Part shown: positions 54,621 through 63,715 of the stretch, one piece after another
How the letters are laid out: each line of letters begins with the position of its first letter
How positions within the stretch are numbered: the stretch's first letter is position 1
Notes under the pieces: model-generated
Told to the model about the DNA's origin: nothing
What the model saw: the letters and a program-made list of their open reading frames with translations, nothing else
Databases searched by the model: none
From: CAZHCA01 sp964530825
GTDB taxonomy: Bacteria > Bacteroidota > Bacteroidia > Chitinophagales > Saprospiraceae
Reading direction: 5' to 3'
Length of the DNA stretch: 64,000 nt
NCBI GenBank assembly: GCA_964530825.1
Contig: CAZHCA010000008.1
Location: forward strand, 1 to 64,000
Translations under genes and position numbers: made by a program

Positions 54621-55850
54621 ATGTTCCAACTCTACCGCCGTTCGTTTGCCGGTCTATCCCGGGAAATCTGGCTTTTGTCGCTGGTTACTTTCATCAATCG
54701 CTCGGGTACGATGGTCATTCCGTTTATGACGGTTTACCTGACGGCCGGGCTGGGTTTCACCGCCACCCGCGCAGGCCTGGTGATGAGCGCCTTTGGGTTG
54801 GGCTCCATCCTGGGCTCGATCCTGGGTGGGCGAGCCACTGATCGCTTTGGATTTTACCGGGTACAGTTCTGGACCCTGCTGCTGAGCGGGGCAATGTTTA
54901 TGGCTCTTACACCGGTGCGCGGGTTTTGGCCTTTGTGCGGGGCGATCTTTATTCTCAGCACCATCGCCGAGGCGTTCCGCCCGGCGACCCACGTGGCCAT
55001 CTCAGCCTACAGCAAACCGGAAAACCTGACGCGTTCTTATTCCCTCTTGCGGCTGGCGATCAACTTGGGGTTCTCCTTCGGTCCGGCCGTAGGCGGCCTG
55101 TTGGCGCACCGCTACGGGTTCCACGCGCTCTTTTGGGTCGACGGGATCACCTGCATGGCGGCGGCCCTGCTGCTACAGGTGTGGCTGCCCGAGCGCAAAC
55201 AGCGCAACTCCGAAGCGGCACCCGCAGCAGAATCGCAGCGTCCGGTCCGGTCGGCCTACCGCGACCCGTCCTTTCTGTGGTTTTTTGGATTTCGCATTTT
55301 GGCCGCCATGGCTTTCATTCAGTTGTTCTATGCCGTGCCCGTTTTTTACAAGGAGGGCTATTCAATGACCGAAGATCAAATCGGTTTTTTCCTGGGCGCT
55401 AACGGTCTGCTGATCGCGATCCTGGAGATGCCCCTGGTGTACAAGGTGGAACAGGTAATACGCCCGCTGCGCTCGGTCAGCATCGGCATTTTCCTCATGG
55501 GGTTGTCTTATCTGGCCTTTAATGTATTCAGTCCGTGGTGGCTGGCCGCATCGCTGGCCGTGGTGCTGATCACGGTAGGGGAGATGATGGACTTGCCCTT
55601 CGCCAGCTCCTGGGCCGTTTCGCGCAGCGACCCGCATAACCGGGGCCAGTACATGGGCTTGTACACGCTCTCGTTTAGCATTGCACAGGTGGTGGGGCCC
55701 AGCATCGGATTGGGCATAGCTGAAAATTACACTTTTGCAACGCTCTGGTATATCACTTTTACCTGGTGTATAGTGAGTATGCTCGGCCTCGGATGGTTGG
55801 ACCGGCGTGAAGCGGCCCGGCCACAACCCGTGGCTGCCTCTGGGGTGTAA
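54621..55850 (+). CDS. Major facilitator superfamily transporter
   Basis: A 409-residue protein with 12 predicted transmembrane helices. The first is REIWLLSLVTFINRSGTMVI. The MFS loop 2-3 motif is GSILGGRATDRFGFYRV, a Gly-Asp-Arg-like pattern, and the repeat half begins after the loop ERKQRNSEAAPAAESQRPVR. It resembles drug or sugar exporters of the MFS_1 group, and the substrate is unknown. The start at ATG 54621 is preferred over the upstream ATG at 54558 because the latter adds a polar 21-residue lead. Confidence 0.88.
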   Translation: MFQLYRRSFAGLSREIWLLSLVTFINRSGTMVIPFMTVYLTAGLGFTATRAGLVMSAFGLGSILGSILGGRATDRFGFYRVQFWTLLLSGAMFMALTPVRGFWPLCGAIFILSTIAEAFRPATHVAISAYSKPENLTRSYSLLRLAINLGFSFGPAVGGLLAHRYGFHALFWVDGITCMAAALLLQVWLPERKQRNSEAAPAAESQRPVRSAYRDPSFLWFFGFRILAAMAFIQLFYAVPVFYKEGYSMTEDQIGFFLGANGLLIAILEMPLVYKVEQVIRPLRSVSIGIFLMGLSYLAFNVFSPWWLAASLAVVLITVGEMMDLPFASSWAVSRSDPHNRGQYMGLYTLSFSIAQVVGPSIGLGIAENYTFATLWYITFTWCIVSMLGLGWLDRREAARPQPVAASGV

Positions 55851-55965
55851 AAGGACGAAGAGCGGATTAGCAGACGAGCTGGTTTGCGAATCCGCCCACA
55901 GCCTGGTGAACATCAACCCTGGGGTGGTGTTCGTAAGGATAATAATCATCAAATTCAAAAATCTT

Positions 55966-56172
55966 ATGGCTAACGAAACCCAAAATTGGCCTGACTTGGC
56001 GATTGGTCTGTACGACAAGTTAACCGGTCGCAATGCAGAGATCACCTACGAATTCGAAAATTTCGAACTCTATGTTCCCAGTGGTACTTCTGACAATGCG
56101 AGCCACGCACAGTGGAAAATGAATGGTACCCTGAAAATCCGCACAAAAGACAATGCCAACAGCCAATCCTAA
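55966..56172 (+). CDS. Small conserved-type protein of unknown function
   Basis: A 68-residue soluble protein (MANETQNWPDLAIGLYDKLT, later YEFENFELYVPSG and HAQWKMNGTLKIRT) with a beta-strand-rich pattern. It precedes another unknown small gene by 42 bases, suggesting an operon. The acidic, compact sequence is consistent with a real protein. No family is recognised. Confidence 0.55.
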   Translation: MANETQNWPDLAIGLYDKLTGRNAEITYEFENFELYVPSGTSDNASHAQWKMNGTLKIRTKDNANSQS

Positions 56173-56214
56173 AAGCAATGCCATCTACCACCAGTAGGTG
56201 GCAAACTTTTTTCT

Positions 56215-56538
56215 ATGCAACAAGCTATCAAAACCATGATGCAGGGTATTGAATTTGGCGGTTCGGTAACGATGGATTCCTCGTCCGGCAAAGTTCACCT
56301 GCGATCCGAAGAGGCTTCCAATCAGTTCTTGATCGACATTGAGAATGAAGAGACTCTGCAGTTTCTACTACACACCTTGCGCCAAGCCGGCTTTTCCCGC
56401 TGGAAATTATTTGGTATACTGCGCAAATACCGCCAACCCTTTCGCGTGCGCGTCGGTGATCAACCGGTGATTGCGCGGGAGCCGAATGGAAAATTGAACA
56501 TCAACTACCGCAACGCCCTGCAGATCTTACTCCGCTAA
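56215..56538 (+). CDS. Protein of unknown function
   Basis: A 107-residue protein with an N-terminal beta-rich half (IEFGGSVTMDSSSGKVHLRS) and a helical, basic C-terminal half (LHTLRQAGFSRWKLFGILRK, then YRQPFRVRV and NYRNALQILLR). It follows the 55966 gene and precedes tsaC by 37 bases. The function is not inferable. Confidence 0.55.
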   Translation: MQQAIKTMMQGIEFGGSVTMDSSSGKVHLRSEEASNQFLIDIENEETLQFLLHTLRQAGFSRWKLFGILRKYRQPFRVRVGDQPVIAREPNGKLNINYRNALQILLR

Positions 56539-56553
56539 GCGAACGAAGATCCT

Positions 56554-56561
56554 TATTTTTG
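56554..56561 (+). promoter_or_regulatory. Candidate -7 promoter element of tsaC
   Basis: TATTTTTG matches the Bacteroidota -7 consensus TAnnTTTG and lies 15 bases before the tsaC start codon. The -33 element is not clear. Confidence 0.4.
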
Positions 56562-56575
56562 CCGCAAAAGTACGG

Positions 56576-57538
56576 ATGATCGGCACCGACATAGCAGAGG
56601 CCGTCCGTCTTTTACGGGCTGGACAACTGGTAGCCATTCCAACGGAAACGGTTTACGGATTGGCTGGTAATACGCTGGATGAAAAAGCAGTAAGTCATAT
56701 TTTTGCCGTCAAAAACCGACCCAGGTTCGATCCGGTCATCATTCACTTACCAGTCGTTGAGCATATTTTTACCTACGTTACGGCGTTTCCCGAACCGCTC
56801 CGCAAGCTGGCCGGTCACTTTATGCCGGGCCCGCTTACGCTTCTGCTTCCCCGCAAAGCCATCATCCCCGATCTGGTTACGGCGGGCGCTTCGCTGGTGG
56901 CAGTGCGCATTCCCCGCCATCCGCTGACCCAACAACTATTGCAGGAAATCGATTTTCCGCTGGCAGCACCCAGCGCCAATCCCTTCGGGTACATTAGTCC
57001 GACCCGGGCCGAACACGTGGACCGGCAACTTGGCGACCAGGTGCCCTACATTCTGGACGGCGGGCCCTGTGCAGTCGGGTTAGAAAGTACGATTGTCGGT
57101 ATGGAAAACGGCGTTCCAACGGTTTTTCGTAAGGGTGGAGTGGCGGTAGAAGCGCTGGAGGCCATAGCAGGTCCGATACAAGTCAAAGCGCAATCGACAT
57201 CCAACCCCCGGGCCCCCGGCATGCTACAAAGCCATTATGCCCCGCGGGTACCCCTGGTCATGGGTGCCTTGGAGACACTCCTGCCCAGGTATGCGGGCCG
57301 GCGAATAGGGCTGTTGCGTTTCCAGGCAGGCCCCGCCTTGGCTAAAGCGGAAAAAGAACTGGTACTTAGTCCCGGGGGTAACCTGGAGGAGGCCGCACGC
57401 CGTCTTTTTGCTCACTTGCGGGAACTCGATGAGTTGTCCTTGGATATTATTTTGGCCGAACCTGCGCCAGAGACCGGGCTGGGGCGCGCCATCAACGACC
57501 GGTTGCGGCGTGCTTCGGCCGCAACCCCGTCGATTTAA
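56576..57538 (+). CDS. tsaC: Threonylcarbamoyl-AMP synthase (TsaC/Sua5 type)
   Basis: The enzyme makes threonylcarbamoyl-AMP from threonine, bicarbonate and ATP for the universal t6A37 tRNA modification. The 320-residue protein has the YrdC domain (IPTETVYGLAGNTLD, VKNRPRFDPVIIHL, AAPSANPFGYISPT) and the linker RAPGMLQSHYAPR leading into a C-terminal Sua5 domain of about 110 residues, which makes it the longer Sua5 form. The ATG at 56576 is the natural start. Confidence 0.93.
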   Translation: MIGTDIAEAVRLLRAGQLVAIPTETVYGLAGNTLDEKAVSHIFAVKNRPRFDPVIIHLPVVEHIFTYVTAFPEPLRKLAGHFMPGPLTLLLPRKAIIPDLVTAGASLVAVRIPRHPLTQQLLQEIDFPLAAPSANPFGYISPTRAEHVDRQLGDQVPYILDGGPCAVGLESTIVGMENGVPTVFRKGGVAVEALEAIAGPIQVKAQSTSNPRAPGMLQSHYAPRVPLVMGALETLLPRYAGRRIGLLRFQAGPALAKAEKELVLSPGGNLEEAARRLFAHLRELDELSLDIILAEPAPETGLGRAINDRLRRASAATPSI

Positions 57539-57608
57539 CACCTTTGGCAACAACATTAAAATTTATAAAGCAGTTAGTAAGGTAGTTTTCATCAATTCAA
57601 AAAACAAT

Positions 57609-58148
57609 ATGCAAATCAAGAAAAGCTTACTGCCCTTGCTGTTCCTTTTGGCTGGTTTGGGGCTCACCATTGACCTTTCCGCTCAGGACGATCCTTCGAA
57701 GCGTAAGAGTCCACTCAAGACTGCCGAAGCTACTACCACCGACGGCGTAACCATCACGATCAACTACGGAGCACCCTCCGTGCGCGGTCGCAAAGTTTTC
57801 GGAGGTCTGGAAGAATTCGGCAAAGTCTGGCGCACCGGAGCTAACGAGGCTACTACCCTTGAAATCGACAAAGATGTCACCGTCAATGGCGAAGCATTGT
57901 CGGCCGGCAAGTACGCCCTATTTACCATTCCGCGCGATGACAAAGACTGGACCGTCATCTTCAATGAAGAAGCGGAGCAGTGGGGCGCTTACAATTACAA
58001 GGAGTCAAAAGACGCGCTGCGCGTCATGGCTACCCCCAAGATGATGGATGAAAACCAAGAACAGATGGTATTCGAAATCGCTCAAGACGGTACGGTCACG
58101 TTGAAGTGGGCGAAAACCGCCGTGCCTTTCACCGTGAAGGCTCAATAA
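57609..58148 (+). CDS. DUF2911 exported protein
   Basis: A 179-residue protein with signal peptide (PLLFLLAGLGLTIDLSAQ) and the DUF2911 domain: TITINYGAPSVRGRKVFGGL, KVWRTGANEATTLEIDKDV, SAGKYALFTIP and WTVIFNEEAEQWGAYNY. The family is widespread in Bacteroidota, exported, and of unknown function. The ATG at 57609 puts the signal peptide first. A good terminator follows at 58172. Confidence 0.88.
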   Translation: MQIKKSLLPLLFLLAGLGLTIDLSAQDDPSKRKSPLKTAEATTTDGVTITINYGAPSVRGRKVFGGLEEFGKVWRTGANEATTLEIDKDVTVNGEALSAGKYALFTIPRDDKDWTVIFNEEAEQWGAYNYKESKDALRVMATPKMMDENQEQMVFEIAQDGTVTLKWAKTAVPFTVKAQ

Positions 58149-58171
58149 GCTATCCCACATTCACCATACTT

Positions 58172-58206
58172 GCGCTTTCTCCTTTTTTGGGAGAAAGCGT
58201 TTTTTA
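58172..58206 (+). terminator. Rho-independent terminator after the DUF2911 gene
   Basis: CGCTTTCTCC (58173-58182) and GGAGAAAGCG (58190-58199) form a ten-base stem with a seven-base loop, followed by seven Ts (58200-58206). Confidence 0.88.
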
Positions 58207-58324
58207 TTTTTGAAAGGCATGAACTATCGGTTCAGCCCTTCGGATGCTAGTAAAAAATCCTACTTTTACTTTAACCAATACGGGCAATCGCCCTTTCATA
58301 AAATCGGAAAAAAGCGAATACAGT

Positions 58325-58729
58325 ATGAGATTATATCATTGGCGATGGACGAGGGTAGGGCTTTGGACAATCTTGCTGGGCAGCTTAGTGGCCTGTACGC
58401 CGGATCCCAGTCCGGAGCAGGAGATGATCGTAGGCCGTTGGGACCTGAGAGAAGCTACTCGAAACGGGAAGCCCACTACGTCACTCGACGAGCTCTACTT
58501 CGAGTTTTACGCCGATGGGACCATCAGGACCAACTTCTCGGGCGCCACCGAATCGGCCCAATACCGGCTGGAAGAAAACCGCATCATTCAGCGGGAAAGC
58601 AGCCTGGATACCGAATACGAAATCGAATCGATCAATGATAGCCTCATGGTTATGACCACCGCTCTGGAGCGCAACGACATCAATTACAAATTCCGATTTA
58701 TTCTGGGCCGTACCGTGCAAGAAGAGTAG
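58325..58729 (+). CDS. Small lipoprotein, lipocalin-like
   Basis: A 134-residue protein with a lipoprotein signal (TILLGSLVACTPD, lipobox cysteine). The mature part starts MIVGRWDLREATRNG and has the strand pattern ELYFEFYADGTIRTN typical of lipocalin-like (DUF4488/5640-type) Bacteroidota lipoproteins. The start at 58325 places the signal first. It is followed by the GWxTD gene at 69 bases. Confidence 0.68.
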   Translation: MRLYHWRWTRVGLWTILLGSLVACTPDPSPEQEMIVGRWDLREATRNGKPTTSLDELYFEFYADGTIRTNFSGATESAQYRLEENRIIQRESSLDTEYEIESINDSLMVMTTALERNDINYKFRFILGRTVQEE

Positions 58730-58797
58730 TTGGGGTACTTGGACGGTTGCGCCTTTTCCCGTAAATTTAAAAGGAAGGTTGAATTAAATATTTGGTT

Positions 58798-60255
58798 ATG
58801 AGATACTTGTTGGGCTGCGTTTTTGTGCTTATAGCCACGCTGCCGCGGGCCGGTGCGATTGATGCAAGTGTCGTAACCGCATCTTTCTGGAGTGCGGAGA
58901 CGCCTTACGTTGAGGTCTACCTTCACATTACCGGATCGACCGTACAATTTGAGCCCGCTACCGATTCTACCTTGCAAGCCCGGGTTGAGGTGCTTTTGTT
59001 GCTGCGCCGGGGAGATACCGTCGCTCGTTACGATAAATTTTTACTGACTAGCCCGCTCACTGCCGAGCCCATCGATTTTATCGACATCAAGCGCTACGGT
59101 GTGCCTTCCGGGGCTTACGACCTGGAGGTTCGATTCACCGATCTAGGTGATACGGCCCGTGCGGTCGATACCTACCAGCGCAAAGTGGTTATTCCTTCTG
59201 ACAAGGGCGAGGTAATGCAATCCGACGTCCTTCTGCTAAGCCGCTGTGTAAAGGCCAAGCAGGAAGGTAACCCGTTCAACCGCTCAGGGGTGTACATGGA
59301 GCCGCTGGCTTATCGTTTTTATCACAAAAACCTCAGTACGCTCTATTTTTACCAGGAAATCTATCATACCGATACCGTCCTGAGCGAAGATTTTCTCATC
59401 ACCTATAAAATTGAGCGCGACGGGGCGCAGGATGGGACCGAGAAAGAGTTGATTATCGGGCATAAGCGGCGCTCGCCGGCGCCGGTAGTGCCACTGCTTA
59501 TTTCGCAAGATATATCGGAACTCTCCTCGGGCAATTACCTGCTCACGGTGGAAGTGCGCAGCCGCGACAATCAGCTGCTGGCCCGTAAGCAAACCAATTT
59601 TCAGCGCTCCAATCCCTACCTGGACCTGGAGGAAAACCTGGCGCAAGAAGAAGATGTGAATGCGTCGTTTGCGGCCATGCTCGACTCGGCCGACTTGGAC
59701 TATATCCTGCGGGCGCTCACGCCCCTTTTGCCGCAGGCCGACGTCGACTACGTCAATACAGCCCTTAAAGAACACAACTACATGGCGCAGCGGCTCTATC
59801 TGTTCAGCTTTTGGGCAAAAGAGTCGCCGAACGATCCGGCCGGTGCCTACAATAAGTTTTTGAACGTAGCCCGTGCAGTGGACCGAGAATTTAAATCGGG
59901 TTTCCGGTACGGTTTTGAAACCGATCGCGGCTATACCTACCTGAAATACGGTCCGCCCGATGATCTTTTCCACCAAGAGGAAGAGCCCTCGGCTCCGCCC
60001 TACGAGATTTGGACTTACTACGACTTTCCAAAAACAGGGCAGACCAATGTGAAATTCATCTTTTACAATCCGAGTCTGGCACCCGGATCGTTTGATTTGC
60101 TGCACTCCACCGCCATTGGGGAGCGGAACAATCCGCAGTGGCAAATTATGTTGTACAAAAACTCGCCCAACGAGTTCAACGGCACCTCCATCGATGCCAA
60201 TAGCCTGGACGATAACTTCAATCGCAATGCCGCTCGCATTTTCAACGACAATTGA
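58798..60255 (+). CDS. GWxTD-domain exported protein
   Basis: A 485-residue exported protein (signal MRYLLGCVFVLIATLPRAGA). The C-terminal GWxTD region has the variant GFETDRGYTYLKYGPPDD followed by EIWTYYDFP and VKFIFYNPS. The N-terminal half is beta-rich. GWxTD proteins are characteristic of Bacteroidota and Acidobacteriota, and their role is unknown. The first residue of the motif pair is GF rather than GW. ATG at 58798 is preferred to the TTG two codons upstream. Confidence 0.85.
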   Translation: MRYLLGCVFVLIATLPRAGAIDASVVTASFWSAETPYVEVYLHITGSTVQFEPATDSTLQARVEVLLLLRRGDTVARYDKFLLTSPLTAEPIDFIDIKRYGVPSGAYDLEVRFTDLGDTARAVDTYQRKVVIPSDKGEVMQSDVLLLSRCVKAKQEGNPFNRSGVYMEPLAYRFYHKNLSTLYFYQEIYHTDTVLSEDFLITYKIERDGAQDGTEKELIIGHKRRSPAPVVPLLISQDISELSSGNYLLTVEVRSRDNQLLARKQTNFQRSNPYLDLEENLAQEEDVNASFAAMLDSADLDYILRALTPLLPQADVDYVNTALKEHNYMAQRLYLFSFWAKESPNDPAGAYNKFLNVARAVDREFKSGFRYGFETDRGYTYLKYGPPDDLFHQEEEPSAPPYEIWTYYDFPKTGQTNVKFIFYNPSLAPGSFDLLHSTAIGERNNPQWQIMLYKNSPNEFNGTSIDANSLDDNFNRNAARIFNDN

Positions 60256-60294
60256 CCGGGTCGCCGGCAAGAGCCCATTCCAAAACCTTACCGC

Positions 60295-60573
60295 ATGGAA
60301 AATGTATCGCCAAGGGTAATTCTTTTGGTTCAGATTGCCTTGTATTTGCTGCTTTGGCTGCTCAACGATTATCTGGCCACTATGCTGAGTTTGATCTTTG
60401 GGAGTATTGCCCTGATGGTGTTGTTGATCGCTTTGATCGTAGAGTGGATCGAGCGCTCTAAAGTTTCGCGCTGGTTTTTTTGGGTGATGGGCTTTTCTGT
60501 AGTGGCGCCGCTAGTGGTAGCCTTGCTGTTTGGGTTCATCAACGGCGGTATCGAATGGCTGGCGGAACGGTAG
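60295..60573 (+). CDS. Small membrane protein
   Basis: A 92-residue protein with three hydrophobic segments (ILLVQIALYLLLWLL, MLSLIFGSIALMVLLIALIV and WFFWVMGFSVVAPLVVALLF) and a cytoplasmic loop IERSKVSR. It is unknown and lies 39 bases after the GWxTD gene, so it is likely in its operon. It ends seven bases before the end of the convergent caspase-like gene. Confidence 0.6.
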   Translation: MENVSPRVILLVQIALYLLLWLLNDYLATMLSLIFGSIALMVLLIALIVEWIERSKVSRWFFWVMGFSVVAPLVVALLFGFINGGIEWLAER

Positions 60574-60579
60574 TTGCCC

Positions 60580-62658
60580 TTAGCGATAAAAGTCAATCAC
60601 CCAACGTTGGGTATTCCCGTAATAATCCGGCATAGCGAAAGATAAGCGCATACTGTTGTTGTCCAGGCGCTCGATGGTGCCGTTGTTGTCGTAGTTGCCC
60701 GAGCGCAAGGTAATGGCATTGCCGCTCACAAAGTACTGATAGGTTTGCCGAGTGCCGAAGTTATCGGTGTAATACAAGTAGCCATTGTTGTTGAACTGCC
60801 AAGTCATATTGGCCGAAAACATCGTCTGCTCTCCCCCCAGTTGCGACATGGATACGCCGTTCATAGAAAAGTCGCGCACCCGCCAGGTGCCGGCAATTTT
60901 TGGGGTATTACTCGGAGCAGTGGGGGAAGGTTGTTCATAAACATTTGCCGAAGAAGCCGGCGGATCGGGGAAGGTGGCATCCATATTAGCGATCACGGCA
61001 ACAACGCCCAGACCTACCGCTGCCACCAATGCAATGATCAAAAAGGCTCGGATACCGAAAGAACTCCGCCGTTTTTTCTTCTTGGCGCTGGTGGTGGGTT
61101 GAGGATCCCGGGCGATCTTTGGTTTCTTCGTTTTGGGGAGGTTGGGCATCTTTTCCATCTTGGCCTCCATATCCGGTGGCAGGGGCGGGGGCGAACCCAT
61201 CTGGGAAAAGTCGACGTAGTTGGGGGTCGATTTATGCTTGAGGCGCATCCGGCACTCCTTTATGAGCTCGTCCATCTTTGGGTTGTGATCGATCTTGCGC
61301 GCCTCATTGAAATATTCAAGTGCAAGCCGGTAATTGCCCGAGTCCATTGCTTTTACACCTTCATTATAATATTTGAGGAAGGTAATGCCATTGCTGCAAA
61401 AATTGATTTTTTCCTGCACGTAGTCGGGCTTGGGCGCGAAAGGCTCCATGTAGTACTCCAGGCTCTCGCGGTACTTATTACGCGCCTCCAGTAATTTGCC
61501 GCCATTGAAAAGGCGGTCGGCCTCGCCGATGAACTCTAAGTATGTTTTCTTGATACTTTCCCGCTGCTCGGCCTCCTGGGCCATTCTGAGTAACTCTTGG
61601 CGGCGGCCTGCTGCCTGCTGCTGTATTTCCGTCAGCCGCTGTTTAGCCTCTTCGACATATTTTCCGGTCATGATGTACTTCTGCAGGTAGTTCTCATAGG
61701 CCATGGCGTTGTTTTTGACCTTGGCGCTTTCCCACATATCATCCTCCTGCAGCTCCAGAATCCGGCGGTTGGCAATTTCGGCGAATTGTCCTTCGGGGTA
61801 ATAGTCGAGGTAGTTTTCGTACGCATTGAGGGTATCTATCTTGGAGATGTTTTCCCAAAATTCCCTCTCAGAAAGTTTGAGGTGAAAAACAAACTCACCG
61901 CCCTCGTCGGCCGAATTTTGTATCCTGCCTTCCACTGGGGTCTGGCGGGCTTTACCGTAGAGGTAATCTTTCACGTATTGGATCAGGGAGGTCGTATTGA
62001 CCGATTTGTTGACGTTGCGTTTAAGGTAGGTCAGGATGCCGGCCGCGAACGGGCTGTTTTCACCCGGCTGTCCGTCGGCCACCGTCTCAGTGCGCCCCGA
62101 GGCGATAATCCGGCGGGAGCGGAAGCGCTCGTCTACGATGGTGCTGCGCTTTTTCACTACCAGTGTGCCTGAGAAGCAGGAGTCGACGACGACCAGGGTG
62201 TGGTGGGTGTCGATGGCATTCACCTTCTTGATGATATTGGAGTTGGAAATGAACCGATCCTCGACGTCGCGGCGGGCATCAACGGGCACCCAGTATCCTT
62301 CATCGAATTCTTCGTCGTAGTGGCCGTGTCCGGAGTAGTAGATGATCAGGTTGTCATGGGGTGTGATTTTGCGCTTCAGCTCCCGCAGCTTTTCGTAAAT
62401 TTTGCCTTCCGTGGCATCTTCGTCGAGCAACAGGATCACCTCATCTTTTTCAAACTGGTACTGGCGCGTAAGCACCTCGGCCAAGTCTTTGATATCTTTG
62501 ACGGCGTTGTGCAACGGGTCCCAGTGCTGGTAGTGATCGACGCCGATCGCCAGTAGGTAGTTCTTTCCTTTGGGTGCGGAAGTGGTGTCTTGCGGATTCG
62601 GCAATTGCACGCCTCTTTCCATGAGGTTGGTTTTTGTAGCCTTCCTCAAGGTAAGCAT
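60580..62658 (-). CDS. Caspase-like (C14) protein with TPR region, TM helix and lipocalin-like tail
   Basis: The 692-residue protein has an N-terminal caspase domain with catalytic H111 (YYSGHGHYD) and C161 (VVVDSCFSG), a long TPR/helical middle containing repeats of the ENYLxxY and ARxxY type, a charged proline-rich linker, a transmembrane helix (AFLIIALVAAVGLGVVAVIA) and an exported C-terminal domain of about 110 residues (GTWRVRDFSMNG, then WQFNNNGYLYYTD). The caspase half should face the cytoplasm and the tail the periplasm. The start is uncertain among 62691, 62658 and 62622; 62658 is used. The gene is downstream of fbp on the same strand. Confidence 0.8.
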   Translation of the reverse strand: MLTLRKATKTNLMERGVQLPNPQDTTSAPKGKNYLLAIGVDHYQHWDPLHNAVKDIKDLAEVLTRQYQFEKDEVILLLDEDATEGKIYEKLRELKRKITPHDNLIIYYSGHGHYDEEFDEGYWVPVDARRDVEDRFISNSNIIKKVNAIDTHHTLVVVDSCFSGTLVVKKRSTIVDERFRSRRIIASGRTETVADGQPGENSPFAAGILTYLKRNVNKSVNTTSLIQYVKDYLYGKARQTPVEGRIQNSADEGGEFVFHLKLSEREFWENISKIDTLNAYENYLDYYPEGQFAEIANRRILELQEDDMWESAKVKNNAMAYENYLQKYIMTGKYVEEAKQRLTEIQQQAAGRRQELLRMAQEAEQRESIKKTYLEFIGEADRLFNGGKLLEARNKYRESLEYYMEPFAPKPDYVQEKINFCSNGITFLKYYNEGVKAMDSGNYRLALEYFNEARKIDHNPKMDELIKECRMRLKHKSTPNYVDFSQMGSPPPLPPDMEAKMEKMPNLPKTKKPKIARDPQPTTSAKKKKRRSSFGIRAFLIIALVAAVGLGVVAVIANMDATFPDPPASSANVYEQPSPTAPSNTPKIAGTWRVRDFSMNGVSMSQLGGEQTMFSANMTWQFNNNGYLYYTDNFGTRQTYQYFVSGNAITLRSGNYDNNGTIERLDNNSMRLSFAMPDYYGNTQRWVIDFYR

Positions 62659-62698
62659 TTTTGTACAGCGGGTAAACCCCGCCCGGGCCAAGATTCCA

Positions 62699-63715
62699 CT
62701 AATTAAAAGACGGCTCGGCGCTGTAGCGCTCTACAAAAGCTTTCATCTCGTCGACCATTCCCGGTGAGCCGATCGCGATCGTGGATCGCTGGTGCAGATG
62801 GGATACATCTTGCTCCAGGATGCGCTTGAGCTGGCAGGAAATGCTGTGCCCACCAGCTTGCTCAACGATATACGACAAGGGATTACACTCGTAAACCAGG
62901 CGCAATTTTCCCAGTGGATACTTGCGCGTATTGGGATACAGGAAAATCCCGCCCTGGAACAATATCCGGTGGATATCCGAGACCATAGACCCGATGTAGC
63001 GCAAACGCAGATTGAGATCGGAGCAATGGTCGATATAGCGGCGCATTTCTACATCGAATTTCAGGTAGTAGCCCTGATTGACCGAATAGTAATTCCCCCG
63101 GTCCGGAATCTGAATATCGGTATGCGAAAGGCAGAACTCTCCGATAGAGGGGTCAAGGGTGAACCCGTTCACCCCGCGTCCGGTAGTGTAGACCAGCAAG
63201 GTGGAGGTACCGTAGAGCACATAGCCGGCGGCCACCAGTTCGGTGCCTTTTTGAATGAAGTCCTCCAATTGGCAGGGGCCATCCGGTGAGCTTACCCGCC
63301 GGTAAATCCCGAAAATGGTACCCACCGATACATTTACGTCGATGTTAGACGAACCGTCGAGCGGGTCAAACACAACGACGTATTTCGACGTTTTGGACGC
63401 TACCGAAGGTATGGGGATAAAATCTTCGTTTTCCTCACTGGCCACTCCGCAGCACTCACCGCTATTTTTCAGGCAATCGATAAATTTATCGTTGGCGTAC
63501 AGGTCGAGCTTCTGCACCTGCTCGCCCGAGGCATTCTGGTTGGCATCGGCCACGCCGAGGATATTGACCAGGCCGGCTTTGTTGACCTCGCGGTTTACGA
63601 TCTTGGCAGCTACGCCGATATCGCGCAGCAGACTCGTGAGCTCCCCGGAGGCGTATGGGAAATCTTTTTGTCGTCGGATAATGAATTCGTCGAGCGTAAC
63701 GATACGGTTGTTCAT
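62699..63715 (-). CDS. fbp: Fructose-1,6-bisphosphatase class I
   Basis: The gluconeogenic enzyme that hydrolyses fructose-1,6-bisphosphate. The 338-residue protein has the metal site GVASEENEDF and VVFDPLDGSSNIDVN, and the substrate segment LRYIGSMVSDIHRILFQGG followed by KLRLVYECNP. Length matches the family. ATG at 63715 is preferred to the TTG at 63724. It precedes the caspase-like gene. Confidence 0.95.
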   Translation of the reverse strand: MNNRIVTLDEFIIRRQKDFPYASGELTSLLRDIGVAAKIVNREVNKAGLVNILGVADANQNASGEQVQKLDLYANDKFIDCLKNSGECCGVASEENEDFIPIPSVASKTSKYVVVFDPLDGSSNIDVNVSVGTIFGIYRRVSSPDGPCQLEDFIQKGTELVAAGYVLYGTSTLLVYTTGRGVNGFTLDPSIGEFCLSHTDIQIPDRGNYYSVNQGYYLKFDVEMRRYIDHCSDLNLRLRYIGSMVSDIHRILFQGGIFLYPNTRKYPLGKLRLVYECNPLSYIVEQAGGHSISCQLKRILEQDVSHLHQRSTIAIGSPGMVDEMKAFVERYSAEPSFN

